DNA of 49,782 nt from Ignavibacteriota bacterium. GTDB lineage: Bacteria > Bacteroidota > Ignavibacteria > UBA10030. The stretch is taken from contig RPQN01000018.1 of the NCBI GenBank assembly GCA_003819715.1, positions 1 to 49,782 on the forward strand, given 5' to 3'. Position numbers and translations under genes: made by a program. Below the pieces are notes generated by a model. That model saw only the letters and a program-made list of their open reading frames with translations, was not told where the DNA came from and did no database searches. This document shows, one piece after another, positions 25,768 to 35,429 of the stretch (positions are counted from its first letter, which is position 1; each line of letters opens with the position of its first letter).

Positions 25768-28700
25768 TTAATGGAGATGCGGCAGCGATGTACTCACTGT
25801 TGCAAGCTGGGACCCCGTCTTGAAATTTTTGGTAACGGTCTGTGCAACAACGGCGTTATTCTTGTTTTTGGCATTGATCCAGGTATTATTGACGTACTCT
25901 TTCAAGGCAGCCGTAACGGTAAAAACATAATTTTTATTGAGTGTGAGATTATTTTTTATCTCAGGCGGTTCGGGCGGTAAATTATTATACGTATTCGTTA
26001 CTGGCGGCAGAGGGTAGCTCACAGTCTGTATATTGCTGATACTGAGCGATGTATTGCTTATCGGATGAATAGCATTGGTATTGGTACTCGCAGTGTTGAG
26101 ATGTGCCGATGTTTGACCAATCGTTATTGGTGTTGATGTATTTATTACGGTTGGCACTAATACCGTATAGAGAAACTCTCCCAGATTATTTTGTCTTGTC
26201 TTTAATGATTGATTGGTCAATGACCCGTTATCATTTTGAATTTTTATGCTCGTCGTGACCACCAGTTTAAATGTTCTGCTTTTTACAGAACCATCCGATT
26301 GCTGCTCTGATACATCAAATACATTGCCGGGGATCAATCCGTACTCGACGGCTAAAGGAGCGGTGATGGGAAAGTCAAAATGCTGATCCGGATGTACATA
26401 TTTTATCAATAATTGTTGTTGCTCTCCGGCGGCATCTCCTTGAGCAACCGTTGCTCCCGTTAACGCGCCTGATGTCCCGCAATCGGTGCCCTTCACAAAA
26501 GTTTTATCAAAAGAGGCATTCACCAAATAATGGTCCTGAGGATGCACACACGCTGACCACGATGGCCAATATGCCGGTCCTGACCAATCGCCTGTAGAAT
26601 GTATCCAGGTCGTATAGTGACCGATGAGCACAGATCCCTGAATTTCTCCGGCAACATAGACGGGATTTGGAAATTTTCCTGTTAACCAGCCTCCGGCTTT
26701 AATGTCTGCAAGCGGCCAGGTGTGACCATCACTTGATCTTTTGATACTAGCGAGTACAGAAGCATAAAAGCCTATGTCCCCAGAAGCCTGCCATCCGTTA
26801 ATTCCAATCCGTTCGGAAGGGTTCTCGCAATTCTGTCCGCTATACTCCGCAAAAGCTAAATCTAATTCTGCACCTGCTGCCAATGCTAACGATGCATCAT
26901 AGTTGCCCGTGACATTAAATCCAAAATCATTTTTAAATGTAAATCCTACGCCAAGCGCTAATCCTTTGCCGGTTGCCGTATTATTATTGGTGACACCGAG
27001 GGTTTTTACTCCCATCCCTGGATCATGTCCGAACACACCGCGATAACCGTCCTTAAATGTTTGTGTAAATCCTGAGGGCGGCGTGATGTGATTGCCAAAC
27101 ATCAAATATTGATATAAATGGGCGGTGAAAAGATCTACATTCACGTCAACTTTCGTTAACGAATTATCATTGGACGATGGTTCTCCGAACTTAAAATACC
27201 ACTGATTTACTTTCCCATTAATATCCAAGACAAGATTCGCCGGACTTGGTGTTGAGATCGGCGGAGCATTTACCATAACGTTTGCAGAAAGGTTAAAATG
27301 CTTATCCGGGAAATTATACGTGACGCTCACATTTCCCTTCACGTTCGCCTTCGCTCTTTTGGGAGCGGTAAGACCGGCGGCAACATAAAAGTCGCCTGTA
27401 AATGCAATGAATATTAAACCCTCGGATTTTGAAAACTGCGCATCCAATGCGACGTCTGCATTAAAAGATTCTTCTTTTGGTGTCGTGGCAATCGTTGCCG
27501 CAATTTTCAAACCAAACGTTGAGTATTTCGGTTTAAATGTAAATCTTTTACCCGATGGTGTTTTCGTGGAGGCCGACAATATTGCATCCATATTATAGTA
27601 GGCACCGCCGCCAAAACCTCTAAAAGCAATGCCCGGCAAAAACGGAACTCCCGGTGGAGGTAAGAGTACATCAGCTTCTACGCGCCAGTATCTGTACAAC
27701 GTACTTCCATGTTGATAATTGGTATTGCCGAATTCTAATAATGCGTCTGCTGTTATTCCAACCGGTGTAAAAGCGACGCTTAATGTTCCTAAGAAACCAT
27801 CGCCAAAAACAGAGTCATGATTTCTGAATAAAATACTCCCATCAATTTTTACTGCCGGTAAATTTGCATGGACGGCAAGGCTATCGAGAGATATCCCCTT
27901 GAATTGCGGCGTAAATTTCTTCGCGCTGGTATTTAATTCCACCGCAAAATTAGCGCCTATGGTTGTACTTCCGCCAATATCCTCGGTAAGGTCGGCAACG
28001 ATATCAAGACAGACCTCCCCTCTTAAGAGCTCTTTGACGTTCGCACTGCCGGAAGGCACTGTTGATTTTGATTTATAATAGATCTTTTTAATTGAGACAG
28101 GGAAATTAGCTAAGAATTTCTGAGGACTCGCAAAACTCCACGAACCAGGGCTGAACTTGAGAGAATCAGTGGACGGAGTATTTTTGTAAGTTAATCCGAC
28201 ATTCTCAAAGTCCAATTCCATATTGACTTTTAAAGTATTGAAGGGAGATGGAAAAGTTGGATTATCCCACTTGAATTTACCATTAAGCATTATAGAAAAT
28301 GTTTTTAAGGTGGGAGTAATAACCGCGGTAATATTTGTCGTTGGGAGTAAAGTCATCTCTCCCTTCAATATATCGGCTTCAATAGGCCCCGACGGCATAA
28401 CCACTATTTGAAAACTGTTCGCATTTGAAACCTGGCTGAATACGGCGGTGTACTTCAACGTATTGGTGATGGTGTCTTTGCTGATGGGCAATACCAGCAA
28501 TCCTTTCGCCGTTCCGCTGGTTAAAGAACCTTTCAGCATAGCGATCTCAAGAGTATCAAGACTGGCACTTAAATTTGCCACGCTGCCGCTGGCGAACGTA
28601 ACAACATGTAATGCCTTCATTTTTAATGTGATGCCATAATCATCAATGATGAGATCATTCGCAGTTATAAATGTTGGATTTGCGCCTGTCTTCCAGGTTT

Positions 28701-30612
28701 CAGGCAGCGTGAGTTTAAACTTTTTCACATACAGTCCCCGCCAGAGCAGCCTTCCCGCAGCGGTCGTATCATCGGTGTAATTTTTAGGGAAGAACATGCC
28801 GGCAGGATTCCTGACATCTGAAAGGTCGAGAGCAATGGAGTCCACCTGAATTTTCAACCCGTTCGTACCAATTATTTCGCAATCCGGCAAATTTCCGGAA
28901 AGAATTATGTCCTGCATACTCGTCCCATTTCCCGAGAGAGTTGCTTTCACGGAATCCGTTGAAGTTGGGATGGGAAGCAGCCAATCTCGTGAAAATTTAA
29001 TTTCAAGGCCGAGACTGATATTGGTAATACCAGTATCTGCCCACTGAACATAACATCCGGAGTTTGCTGCCCCCTTCTTAAAGTTGAATTTCATTTTTGG
29101 ATTGGATGTTACATTGGGTAATGTAAAATCATTCACCAGTTCAACGCGCCCATTGGTAAAATCAATGCTGCTGGGATGTATCTTAAAGTATTTTCCCGCG
29201 AATCCGAGCTTATACGGAGTGCCTGATTTTGTAAACTGTTCCTGTGCCAGGAAATTAATTTTAGATTCATTCTGTTTGAATATGATTTCGGTAATCACCA
29301 ATTTCTGATTGCCGTTATTGAACTGTAAACCAAAAGGCATTTTAAGAGGATTGCTCGGTAAATTGGGAGTTGGAATAACATTTGAATAGTTCATGGACGG
29401 CTGACCAAAATTTAGACCATTAGTCCATGTAATCAGATCATTAACCTGGTTATTGGACCAATTTATAGTGTTATCGACAACATTAGCTACCCCCGGACCT
29501 GAGAGCAAACTTAGCGCCCAGGCTTTGGGATATGCCTGATATGAGGTACTGGAACTGCCGCTTTCAGTAGTTACAATGCCCCCGGAAGTCAAACGCTTTA
29601 ACGTATCTATTCGTATCTTTTTAAATTCAACTGCAACACTTGTCAACAACCAGTGTATGTACACACTGCCATTACCAGAAAGCGAACTATCCGCTTCGTG
29701 GGTCATTTGAGAAACAACAACCTTAAATTCTCCATTCAGTCCAGCCTTTATCGTATCGCCTGCTGCGACGGTCCCCGTTCCTCCTCCAGATGTGGTGCTA
29801 TCCGGCGCGTTCGTCGTGAGCAAGCTTTTTGCATGACCCTGGTTTTTTGCAATCCCGAACATAAACGGCGCCGCCAATCCGTTATTCTCTCCAATGCCTT
29901 GTCCTGTATTATCGAGGCACTGTACATTCCACGCATATTTTTTATCCGTATCAAGCTTTCTCGCCGATACCGGGTATTGAAACATGGTTGCTCTGATATC
30001 CGTTTTTTCAAACCAAGCCGTATTTCTTTGTAAAGCAAATTCAGGAGATTGATTTCCAAGTATCTCCACAATCATGAGTTTGTATTTGATTTGTCCTGAA
30101 GGAGCCGGCATGGGTGGCAGCCATGTGAAAAAGAGAGACTGACCTTCCGGCAGAGAATCGCCGTCAGCAGGCGCCAGAAGGGCAGGCGATGAAATTATTT
30201 CCACTCGTTGATCAATACAGTCGCTCCCAATTTCCTCGCCGGAAATATCTTTTACATGAATACATATGGTGTAATTTCCGGAAGGCGCATTGCCCGTGCG
30301 GGTAAATGCATTGTTCCATTTACCTGATTTGAAATTGACATTTCCGGTTTTGACATCTTCGTATGTAATTTTCTTCATTCCGGGAGGCAGGCTGATGGGC
30401 TTTGAATTCCCTTCCACGACGATTCCCTCGCTCGCTTCATCGAGTGTTCCGTTTAATGTCACCTGAAGGGTGTTCCGGCCGGAATTCATAAGCGTCACTT
30501 TCCATATATCCGCTGCGCGGAGCTGGTTGGGCGGAGGCTGCAGAAGCTTTACCGAAACCTGCGCAAAACAAAACCCGGTAAACAACATTGAAAGAAAAAT
30601 TAGTTTTCGCAT
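25768..30612 (-). CDS. Giant secreted protein (1614 aa) with adhesin-like N-terminal module
   Basis: A signal peptide (MRKLIFLSMLFTGFCFAQ) is followed by the same module as the barrel protein: VKLLQPPPNQL...IWKVTLMNS, IVEILGNQSPEFAL and KKYAWNVQCLD. The next ~1200 residues are long and beta-rich, with repeated Asn/Thr/Gly-rich strands (LKIQVDSIALDLSD, SADILKGEMTLLP). A segment near residues 1270-1320 is Ala/Gly-rich and aromatic (GNYDASLALAAGAELDLAF). The C-terminal ~150 residues are Asn/Ser/Thr-rich and end in LPHLH, without a recognisable T9SS tail. It heads the operon. Function is not recognised; an adhesin or matrix-type role is plausible. Confidence 0.65.
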   Translation of the reverse strand: MRKLIFLSMLFTGFCFAQVSVKLLQPPPNQLRAADIWKVTLMNSGRNTLQVTLNGTLDEASEGIVVEGNSKPISLPPGMKKITYEDVKTGNVNFKSGKWNNAFTRTGNAPSGNYTICIHVKDISGEEIGSDCIDQRVEIISSPALLAPADGDSLPEGQSLFFTWLPPMPAPSGQIKYKLMIVEILGNQSPEFALQRNTAWFEKTDIRATMFQYPVSARKLDTDKKYAWNVQCLDNTGQGIGENNGLAAPFMFGIAKNQGHAKSLLTTNAPDSTTSGGGTGTVAAGDTIKAGLNGEFKVVVSQMTHEADSSLSGNGSVYIHWLLTSVAVEFKKIRIDTLKRLTSGGIVTTESGSSSTSYQAYPKAWALSLLSGPGVANVVDNTINWSNNQVNDLITWTNGLNFGQPSMNYSNVIPTPNLPSNPLKMPFGLQFNNGNQKLVITEIIFKQNESKINFLAQEQFTKSGTPYKLGFAGKYFKIHPSSIDFTNGRVELVNDFTLPNVTSNPKMKFNFKKGAANSGCYVQWADTGITNISLGLEIKFSRDWLLPIPTSTDSVKATLSGNGTSMQDIILSGNLPDCEIIGTNGLKIQVDSIALDLSDVRNPAGMFFPKNYTDDTTAAGRLLWRGLYVKKFKLTLPETWKTGANPTFITANDLIIDDYGITLKMKALHVVTFASGSVANLSASLDTLEIAMLKGSLTSGTAKGLLVLPISKDTITNTLKYTAVFSQVSNANSFQIVVMPSGPIEADILKGEMTLLPTTNITAVITPTLKTFSIMLNGKFKWDNPTFPSPFNTLKVNMELDFENVGLTYKNTPSTDSLKFSPGSWSFASPQKFLANFPVSIKKIYYKSKSTVPSGSANVKELLRGEVCLDIVADLTEDIGGSTTIGANFAVELNTSAKKFTPQFKGISLDSLAVHANLPAVKIDGSILFRNHDSVFGDGFLGTLSVAFTPVGITADALLEFGNTNYQHGSTLYRYWRVEADVLLPPPGVPFLPGIAFRGFGGGAYYNMDAILSASTKTPSGKRFTFKPKYSTFGLKIAATIATTPKEESFNADVALDAQFSKSEGLIFIAFTGDFYVAAGLTAPKRAKANVKGNVSVTYNFPDKHFNLSANVMVNAPPISTPSPANLVLDINGKVNQWYFKFGEPSSNDNSLTKVDVNVDLFTAHLYQYLMFGNHITPPSGFTQTFKDGYRGVFGHDPGMGVKTLGVTNNNTATGKGLALGVGFTFKNDFGFNVTGNYDASLALAAGAELDLAFAEYSGQNCENPSERIGINGWQASGDIGFYASVLASIKRSSDGHTWPLADIKAGGWLTGKFPNPVYVAGEIQGSVLIGHYTTWIHSTGDWSGPAYWPSWSACVHPQDHYLVNASFDKTFVKGTDCGTSGALTGATVAQGDAAGEQQQLLIKYVHPDQHFDFPITAPLAVEYGLIPGNVFDVSEQQSDGSVKSRTFKLVVTTSIKIQNDNGSLTNQSLKTRQNNLGEFLYTVLVPTVINTSTPITIGQTSAHLNTASTNTNAIHPISNTSLSISNIQTVSYPLPPVTNTYNNLPPEPPEIKNNLTLNKNYVFTVTAALKEYVNNTWINAKNKNNAVVAQTVTKNFKTGSQLATVSTSLPHLH

Positions 30613-30926
30613 GAGACACCATCTTCTGATTGAGCGGTTGTGATAATTCCATACTTTTATTCAAGTTCAATCTATCTTTCGGATACACGTTATACAATCG
30701 CACATTCGTGGTATATTCCAAAACGATCCTGGAAAGCCATACGCAGGCGGTTGTTGTGTTGAGTGTCCCAATGTGAGACGCGGGAATAGAGCGCTGCAGA
30801 TTTTGGCGAGCGTCCGGTAAGACTTTTGAGATGATTGACCGAGCAAATCGATCATTCAATTCCGGAGCAACGAAAATATTATCAGGAGGACTACTAAAAA
30901 TCTCGAAAAATGAAACGGGTGTGAAA
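30613..30926. other. Intergenic region upstream of the giant-protein operon
   Basis: About 314 bp between the stop of the LuxR-type regulator gene and the start of the 1614-aa gene, both on the minus strand. It should hold the operon promoter and is the natural target of the regulator. The frame at 30437-30859 overlaps the giant gene and is a shadow. No convincing terminator or inverted repeat was seen. Confidence 0.45.
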
Positions 30927-31598
30927 TTAAAGAAGGTTCTCTTTATATACTTTTGATACAGCGCCGCTGAGGGTGTGAACCTGAAGCTTGATATAGATGT
31001 TTTTGAGGTGCGTATTAACGGTGTGGAAACTTAAAAATAATTGTTTGGCAATTTTCTTCTTGGTGGATCCATTGACCATGAGCTTAAGGATTTCTTTTTC
31101 GCGATCGGTCAGCCCATAATTCCCTTTCGGAGCAGCGAGGCTCGTAAACAGGTCGAGAACGGTATGCGCAATGGACGCATTCATGGGAGCACCGCCGGCA
31201 AGGACTTCTTTGATTGCTTCAATTGCATTTTCGGGAGATGAATCTTTGAGGATGTACCCCGATGCCCCGGCACAAAGTGCATTGAACACATTGATACTGT
31301 CATCGTGGATGGTCAGCATAATGATGTTCGTTGAGGGGCTGGCCGCTTTGAATTGTTTTACCCCTTCGACACCGTCCATTCCCGGCAATCCAATATCGAG
31401 CAGGATGACTTCAGGCGGTTCGGACGATTCGAGCGTTTTCAATGCTTCTTCGCATGACGTGAACCCGAATGCGCAGCGCATCCCTTCGGTTTCGTTGATC
31501 AGCTCAGCGAGGGTTTTCTGGAAATGGATATTGTCTTCCACTAGCCAAATTGTAACGCGTTGAGCAAGTGATTGCTTTTTTCCCATTCGTTGCTTCAT
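30927..31598 (-). CDS. NarL/LuxR-family response regulator
   Basis: 223 aa. Receiver domain at about residues 15-130: acidic pair in VEDN, phospho-acceptor Asp68 in VILLDIGLPGMDG, switch Thr in MLTIHDD and the conserved Lys in GYILKDS. LuxR-type HTH at about 155-215 (YGLTDREKEILKLMVNGSTKKKIAKQLFLSFHTVNTHLKNIYIKL). It probably binds DNA when phosphorylated by the adjacent histidine kinase. The kinase gene is upstream on the same strand, 199 nt away, with a hairpin in between. The nearest downstream target is the 1614-aa gene. Confidence 0.9.
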   Translation of the reverse strand: MKQRMGKKQSLAQRVTIWLVEDNIHFQKTLAELINETEGMRCAFGFTSCEEALKTLESSEPPEVILLDIGLPGMDGVEGVKQFKAASPSTNIIMLTIHDDSINVFNALCAGASGYILKDSSPENAIEAIKEVLAGGAPMNASIAHTVLDLFTSLAAPKGNYGLTDREKEILKLMVNGSTKKKIAKQLFLSFHTVNTHLKNIYIKLQVHTLSGAVSKVYKENLL

Positions 31599-31634
31599 GG
31601 TTGTTTAACATACGTCTTCGAAATCGTCAGCACC

Positions 31635-31652
31635 ATACCACCTTCGTGGTAT
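31635..31652. promoter_or_regulatory. Palindrome upstream of the response-regulator gene
   Basis: ATACCAC (31635-31641) and GTGGTAT (31646-31652) are exact reverse complements around CTTC. The site lies 37-54 nt upstream of the regulator's ATG on the minus strand, in the gap after the kinase gene. It could be an operator or a transcript hairpin. A TATAAT adjoins it on the plus strand, which may be chance. Confidence 0.35.
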
Positions 31653-31797
31653 AATAGAAATATATTCATGAAAGTTGCACGAGGACGATTTACAAAATTT
31701 TATATTCCTCTGAACATCTACACGCAGCCTTACATCAACTTGCACGAACCTTTGGAGCTGACCTTGGAAGAGGATTCGCTCCCGACAAAGGCATTTG

Positions 31798-33615
31798 TTA
31801 TGGCTTCTCTGTTGGTACAGAAAGTGTGATTTTGACACCCCGTCCAGTGCAACTTGAAATATCAATTATTGCTCCAATCTTTGCCGCACGGTCACTGAGG
31901 TTTTTCAACCCCAGTCCATCTTTTACATCCCCGGCTTCAAATCCAACGCCGTCATCACAAACCGAGAGAATAAATCTATTGGATTGACTTTTGATTTCTA
32001 TAGCCACCTTCGTGGCATTTGCATGTTTCACAATATTATGGAGGATTTCCTTATAAATAAGATAGATCTCTTTGCGTATAAGAAGATCCGGCATCGATTC
32101 AATTATGTGACCGGATGTATTGAAGGTATATTGGAGATCGGTGAGGAATTTTGGGGTCACTTCCTTTAATCGTTGTATGAGATCGACAAATTTATCATGC
32201 TGGGGATTGATGAACCAAACGATATCGCGGATCGCATCAGTCGTTTCTTTTGCAATTGCCGTTATTTCAGCGAGGCGGTGCTTTTCCAGTTGACTAAGCT
32301 TCGCGCTCCGCCGAATCATCTGGCTGGTCATGGATATGCTGCTCAGATTGCTGCCAATTTCATCGTGAAGATCGGCAGCAATACGGCTTCGCATTTCTCC
32401 CTTTTCCAATTCTTTCTCAATCTTGATCGTGTTAATCCTATCGCCAAGGGCAAAGGAAAACAACGTCATTTCCCAGAGCATCCCGGCCTGGAGAGTATAT
32501 TCGGTGAAGAGGTTCAGGGGAAGAACGCCGGAAACGCGCAGCCCTCTGACAATCAGACCGATGAGGAATCCCATGACAGCGAGTAAATAGAAACGTGCGG
32601 GTGCGTAACGGTTCTGCAAACCGATAATCGCCATTGCCGTCGTTAATAAAGCATAGGGAATGATGATAAACGATATCATTCTATTCATCAATGGACCTGA
32701 AGTTATGGACGCAAAGATCAGCACCATCCCTCCAAGAATGGCACACACGGTTAATCCCTTATGAAGGAGCGGACTAAATCGCGATGAGAAAAGTATTCGC
32801 TGAGTGAACAACGAGCCGAACAAGAGGAAAAATCCAATCGCCATCTGGAATATATGGACAGACGCCACGACGGAATTTGGGAAAAAGTATTCTTCGTAGA
32901 GTCCGTCGACGACCATCTGATGAAACACATAACCCGCGACGTATAAAACGTAAAATAAATATGATGTATCGCGAATTGCAAGAAAGAGAAAGAGGTTATA
33001 CAAAACCAGTATCAGAATGGATCCATAAAATATACCAAGGTAGAACTGTGCATTGTGGTCAGCATCCATATACCGTTGGAGCGTCATAAGCCGCAGATAC
33101 AAGGCAACAGAACTTTGCGATTCAAAACGAACATACAGCGTCTGGTTGATCATGCGCTGCGATCTTATGCTGAACGCTGCACGACGATCCTTGATTTCGC
33201 GCCGGTTAAACGGCAATAACGTCCCGGCATGTTTTGAAAATATTCGATGTAATGAATCGACGATAAAGAGATCCACGTTGTCGATGCCCGGGTAATTGGC
33301 CTGAAGAATCCATCTATTTCCATTGAGAGTGGAATCTACAATCTCAACCCTCACCCACCACGATGAGTTTGTGATGCCTGGGTTGAGCATGGTGTTGGAC
33401 GCCGGTTTGAATTGATACAAAATCTCCGGTGAGAGTATTTCCTGAATGGTCCGTAAACAGCTTTTGTCTTCGAATACACTAAGATATGGTGTTAACTCAT
33501 ATTCAACGTTACTCGCATTGAGAACAAGCTTGTTTTGTGCCTGCGTGTTTACTATAAAACTTATGATTGTTACAAGGATAACAACTGCACGGTTCAGGAA
33601 GTACGATGGGGTCAT
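31798..33615 (-). CDS. 7TMR-DISM sensor histidine kinase (HisKA_3 type)
   Basis: 605 aa. Signal peptide (to NTQAQ), an extracytoplasmic 7TMR-DISMED2-like domain at about residues 30-180, and seven membrane helices at about 190-385 (7TMR-DISM). The kinase part has His417 in RIAADLHDEIGSNLSSI (HisKA_3) and an ATPase domain with EILHNIVKHANAT (Asn527), DDGVGF (554-559) and GLGLKNL. DISM receptors are thought to sense extracellular carbohydrates or lipids; the ligand here is unknown. It should phosphorylate the NarL-type regulator encoded immediately downstream. Confidence 0.9.
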   Translation of the reverse strand: MTPSYFLNRAVVILVTIISFIVNTQAQNKLVLNASNVEYELTPYLSVFEDKSCLRTIQEILSPEILYQFKPASNTMLNPGITNSSWWVRVEIVDSTLNGNRWILQANYPGIDNVDLFIVDSLHRIFSKHAGTLLPFNRREIKDRRAAFSIRSQRMINQTLYVRFESQSSVALYLRLMTLQRYMDADHNAQFYLGIFYGSILILVLYNLFLFLAIRDTSYLFYVLYVAGYVFHQMVVDGLYEEYFFPNSVVASVHIFQMAIGFFLLFGSLFTQRILFSSRFSPLLHKGLTVCAILGGMVLIFASITSGPLMNRMISFIIIPYALLTTAMAIIGLQNRYAPARFYLLAVMGFLIGLIVRGLRVSGVLPLNLFTEYTLQAGMLWEMTLFSFALGDRINTIKIEKELEKGEMRSRIAADLHDEIGSNLSSISMTSQMIRRSAKLSQLEKHRLAEITAIAKETTDAIRDIVWFINPQHDKFVDLIQRLKEVTPKFLTDLQYTFNTSGHIIESMPDLLIRKEIYLIYKEILHNIVKHANATKVAIEIKSQSNRFILSVCDDGVGFEAGDVKDGLGLKNLSDRAAKIGAIIDISSCTGRGVKITLSVPTEKP

Positions 33616-33770
33616 AGATAACGAATAATTATAGGAGGCATGTGAAGCACTTTAAATACTCTTCGTCAATCAGGTCAACAGAGAAGCACAATAATCGATG
33701 AATATTTGGTAATGGACTCTAATCAAAGAAGACTCAGAGTCCAATATCCAAGTGTCAATTCCCTTTTTCC

Positions 33771-35429
33771 TTATGCTTTATCGCGGATAAACAAGCGTTT
33801 CAGCTTTTTCTTGAAGCCGCCGCGTTCCTCTTCCATGGTTGCCATGAGGCTGCGCCAGTCACCTGTTTGCGCCGGAGGAACAGAGGATGATGCCTTCTTT
33901 ACAAATTTTGGTTTTTCGGCTGAAAAGGATTGACGATGCTTTTCATCATCCCGATGTTCACGCGGTTTGAATTCATTACGCGGTTTTCCGGAATATTCCG
34001 AACGCCGTTGTTCATTGTGCGGTCTGCTTGCGGATTCCGGGCGACGATGTTCGCTCTGCGGACGTCCCGTGGACTCTGTACGGCGATGATCGCTTTGCGT
34101 TCGTCCTGATTCTGTGCGACGATGTTCGCTCGGCGGACGTCCTGTGGATTCTGTTCGACGATGATCGCGGTACGGCTTTCCAGAAGATTCTGAATGCCGC
34201 CGTTCCCGATGGTCATCCCTTCTGCCATGTCCGCCCTCCCGACGTTCCCGGGGAGATTTCTCATCGTCATGTTTTCCAGCGACCGCCGGCCTTTTCGCGT
34301 AATCGAAACCGGGATAGCGTTTCAACTCGAAATGTTTATCGGTGTACCGCTCGATGCTTTTGAGATACTTTTGCTCCTGCGTCGAGACGAAGGTAATGGC
34401 GTCGCCTGTTGCAGAGGCTCTGCCGGTCCGGCCGATACGATGGATATAGTCTTCTGCGAATGTCGGCGTGTCGAAATTCACCACGTGGGAAATTCCCTCC
34501 ACATCAATACCGCGCGCGGCAATGTCCGTCGCGACCATGACTTTATACTGGCCCTGTTTAAATCCTGCCAGCGCCCGCTGCCGTTGAGCCTGCGTCCTGT
34601 TGGAATGGATCGCAATGGCTTTAATGCCGGCACGTTCAAGTTTGTTGCAAATTTTATCCGCGCCATGTTTCGTGCGGGAGAACACCAATATGGTGTCCAT
34701 CTCTTCCGTCTTGAGAATATGGAGAAGCAGGTCCATTTTTGAGTCCTGCGGTGATGAATAAAAATACTGCTTCACGGCGTCGACCGGATGCCGCAGTACT
34801 CCGATCTCGATCATTTCAGGGTTGACTTGAATGGAAGCGACCAGTCCTCTCACTTCCTTCGACATCGTTGCAGAGAACAACAGCGTTTGACGCTTCGCGG
34901 GAATTTTGGCGATGATCTTACGGACGTCATCGATGAATCCCATATCAAACATCCGGTCGGCTTCGTCGAGCACCAGGATTTCCACATGCGATAAATCGAC
35001 GGTGCGCCGGCTGATATGATCCAGCAGACGCCCGGGGGTGGCAACGATAATATCCACTCCGCGCCGAAGCCGCCTGATCTGGTTTTCCATGTTGACGCCG
35101 CCGAAAATGGACATACTCTGCAGACCGGCAAAGCGGCCGTAGGCTGAAATAAATTCCTCGCCCTGCTGCGCCAGTTCCCGAGTCGGTGTGAGAATGAGGC
35201 CGCGGGTCAGATGTCCCTTGATCGCCGGCCGTTCTTTGATAAAATGATTCAGCATTGGCAGGGCAAATGCTGCGGTCTTTCCGGTCCCGGTCTGCGCGCA
35301 GCCGATGATATCGCGGCCTGCCACTGCCAGCGGAATGGCGCGTTCTTGAATTGCGGTGGGCGCAGTATATCCCGTCGCGAGAATGCCCTGCACGAGTTCG
35401 TCGGCAAGGCCTAGTTTTGAAAATGACAT
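33771..35429 (-). CDS. DEAD-box ATP-dependent RNA helicase (RhlE-like) with repeat tail
   Basis: 552 aa. The core (residues 1-375) has the Q motif (TAPTAIQERAIP), motif I (AQTGTGKTAAF), DEAD (VLDEADRMFDMGF), SAT (LLFSATM) and motif VI (HRIGRTGRA). The C-terminal tail is highly basic and carries six imperfect repeats of about 13 residues (HRRTESTGRPxSE) before a final LKRLFIRDKA. It probably unwinds RNA in ribosome assembly or cold adaptation; such basic tails usually bind RNA non-specifically. It is divergent from the flavoprotein gene across a 464-bp region. Confidence 0.9.
   Translation of the reverse strand: MSFSKLGLADELVQGILATGYTAPTAIQERAIPLAVAGRDIIGCAQTGTGKTAAFALPMLNHFIKERPAIKGHLTRGLILTPTRELAQQGEEFISAYGRFAGLQSMSIFGGVNMENQIRRLRRGVDIIVATPGRLLDHISRRTVDLSHVEILVLDEADRMFDMGFIDDVRKIIAKIPAKRQTLLFSATMSKEVRGLVASIQVNPEMIEIGVLRHPVDAVKQYFYSSPQDSKMDLLLHILKTEEMDTILVFSRTKHGADKICNKLERAGIKAIAIHSNRTQAQRQRALAGFKQGQYKVMVATDIAARGIDVEGISHVVNFDTPTFAEDYIHRIGRTGRASATGDAITFVSTQEQKYLKSIERYTDKHFELKRYPGFDYAKRPAVAGKHDDEKSPRERREGGHGRRDDHRERRHSESSGKPYRDHRRTESTGRPPSEHRRTESGRTQSDHRRTESTGRPQSEHRRPESASRPHNEQRRSEYSGKPRNEFKPREHRDDEKHRQSFSAEKPKFVKKASSSVPPAQTGDWRSLMATMEEERGGFKKKLKRLFIRDKA
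33984..34208 (-). repeat. Tandem 39-bp repeat inside the helicase tail
   Basis: It encodes six imperfect 13-aa (once 12-aa) units: HSESSGKPYRD, HRRTESTGRPPSE, HRRTESGRTQSD, HRRTESTGRPQSE, HRRPESASRPHNE and QRRSEYSGK. The repetition is visible at DNA level, which suggests copy-number change by slippage. Confidence 0.7.

Noticed and set aside
30437-30859. 140-aa minus-strand ORF upstream of the giant gene
   Set aside because: It overlaps the giant protein's signal peptide region out of frame and has no ribosome-binding site or recognisable content.
31572-31829. 85-aa plus-strand ORF in the kinase/regulator gap
   Set aside because: It overlaps both gene ends and the palindrome, and its start lies inside the regulator gene; a chance frame is likelier.
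33713-33743. TGGACTCT ... AGAGTCCA inverted repeat after the helicase gene
   Set aside because: An 8-bp stem with a 15-nt loop and no T-run is too weak to call a terminator.
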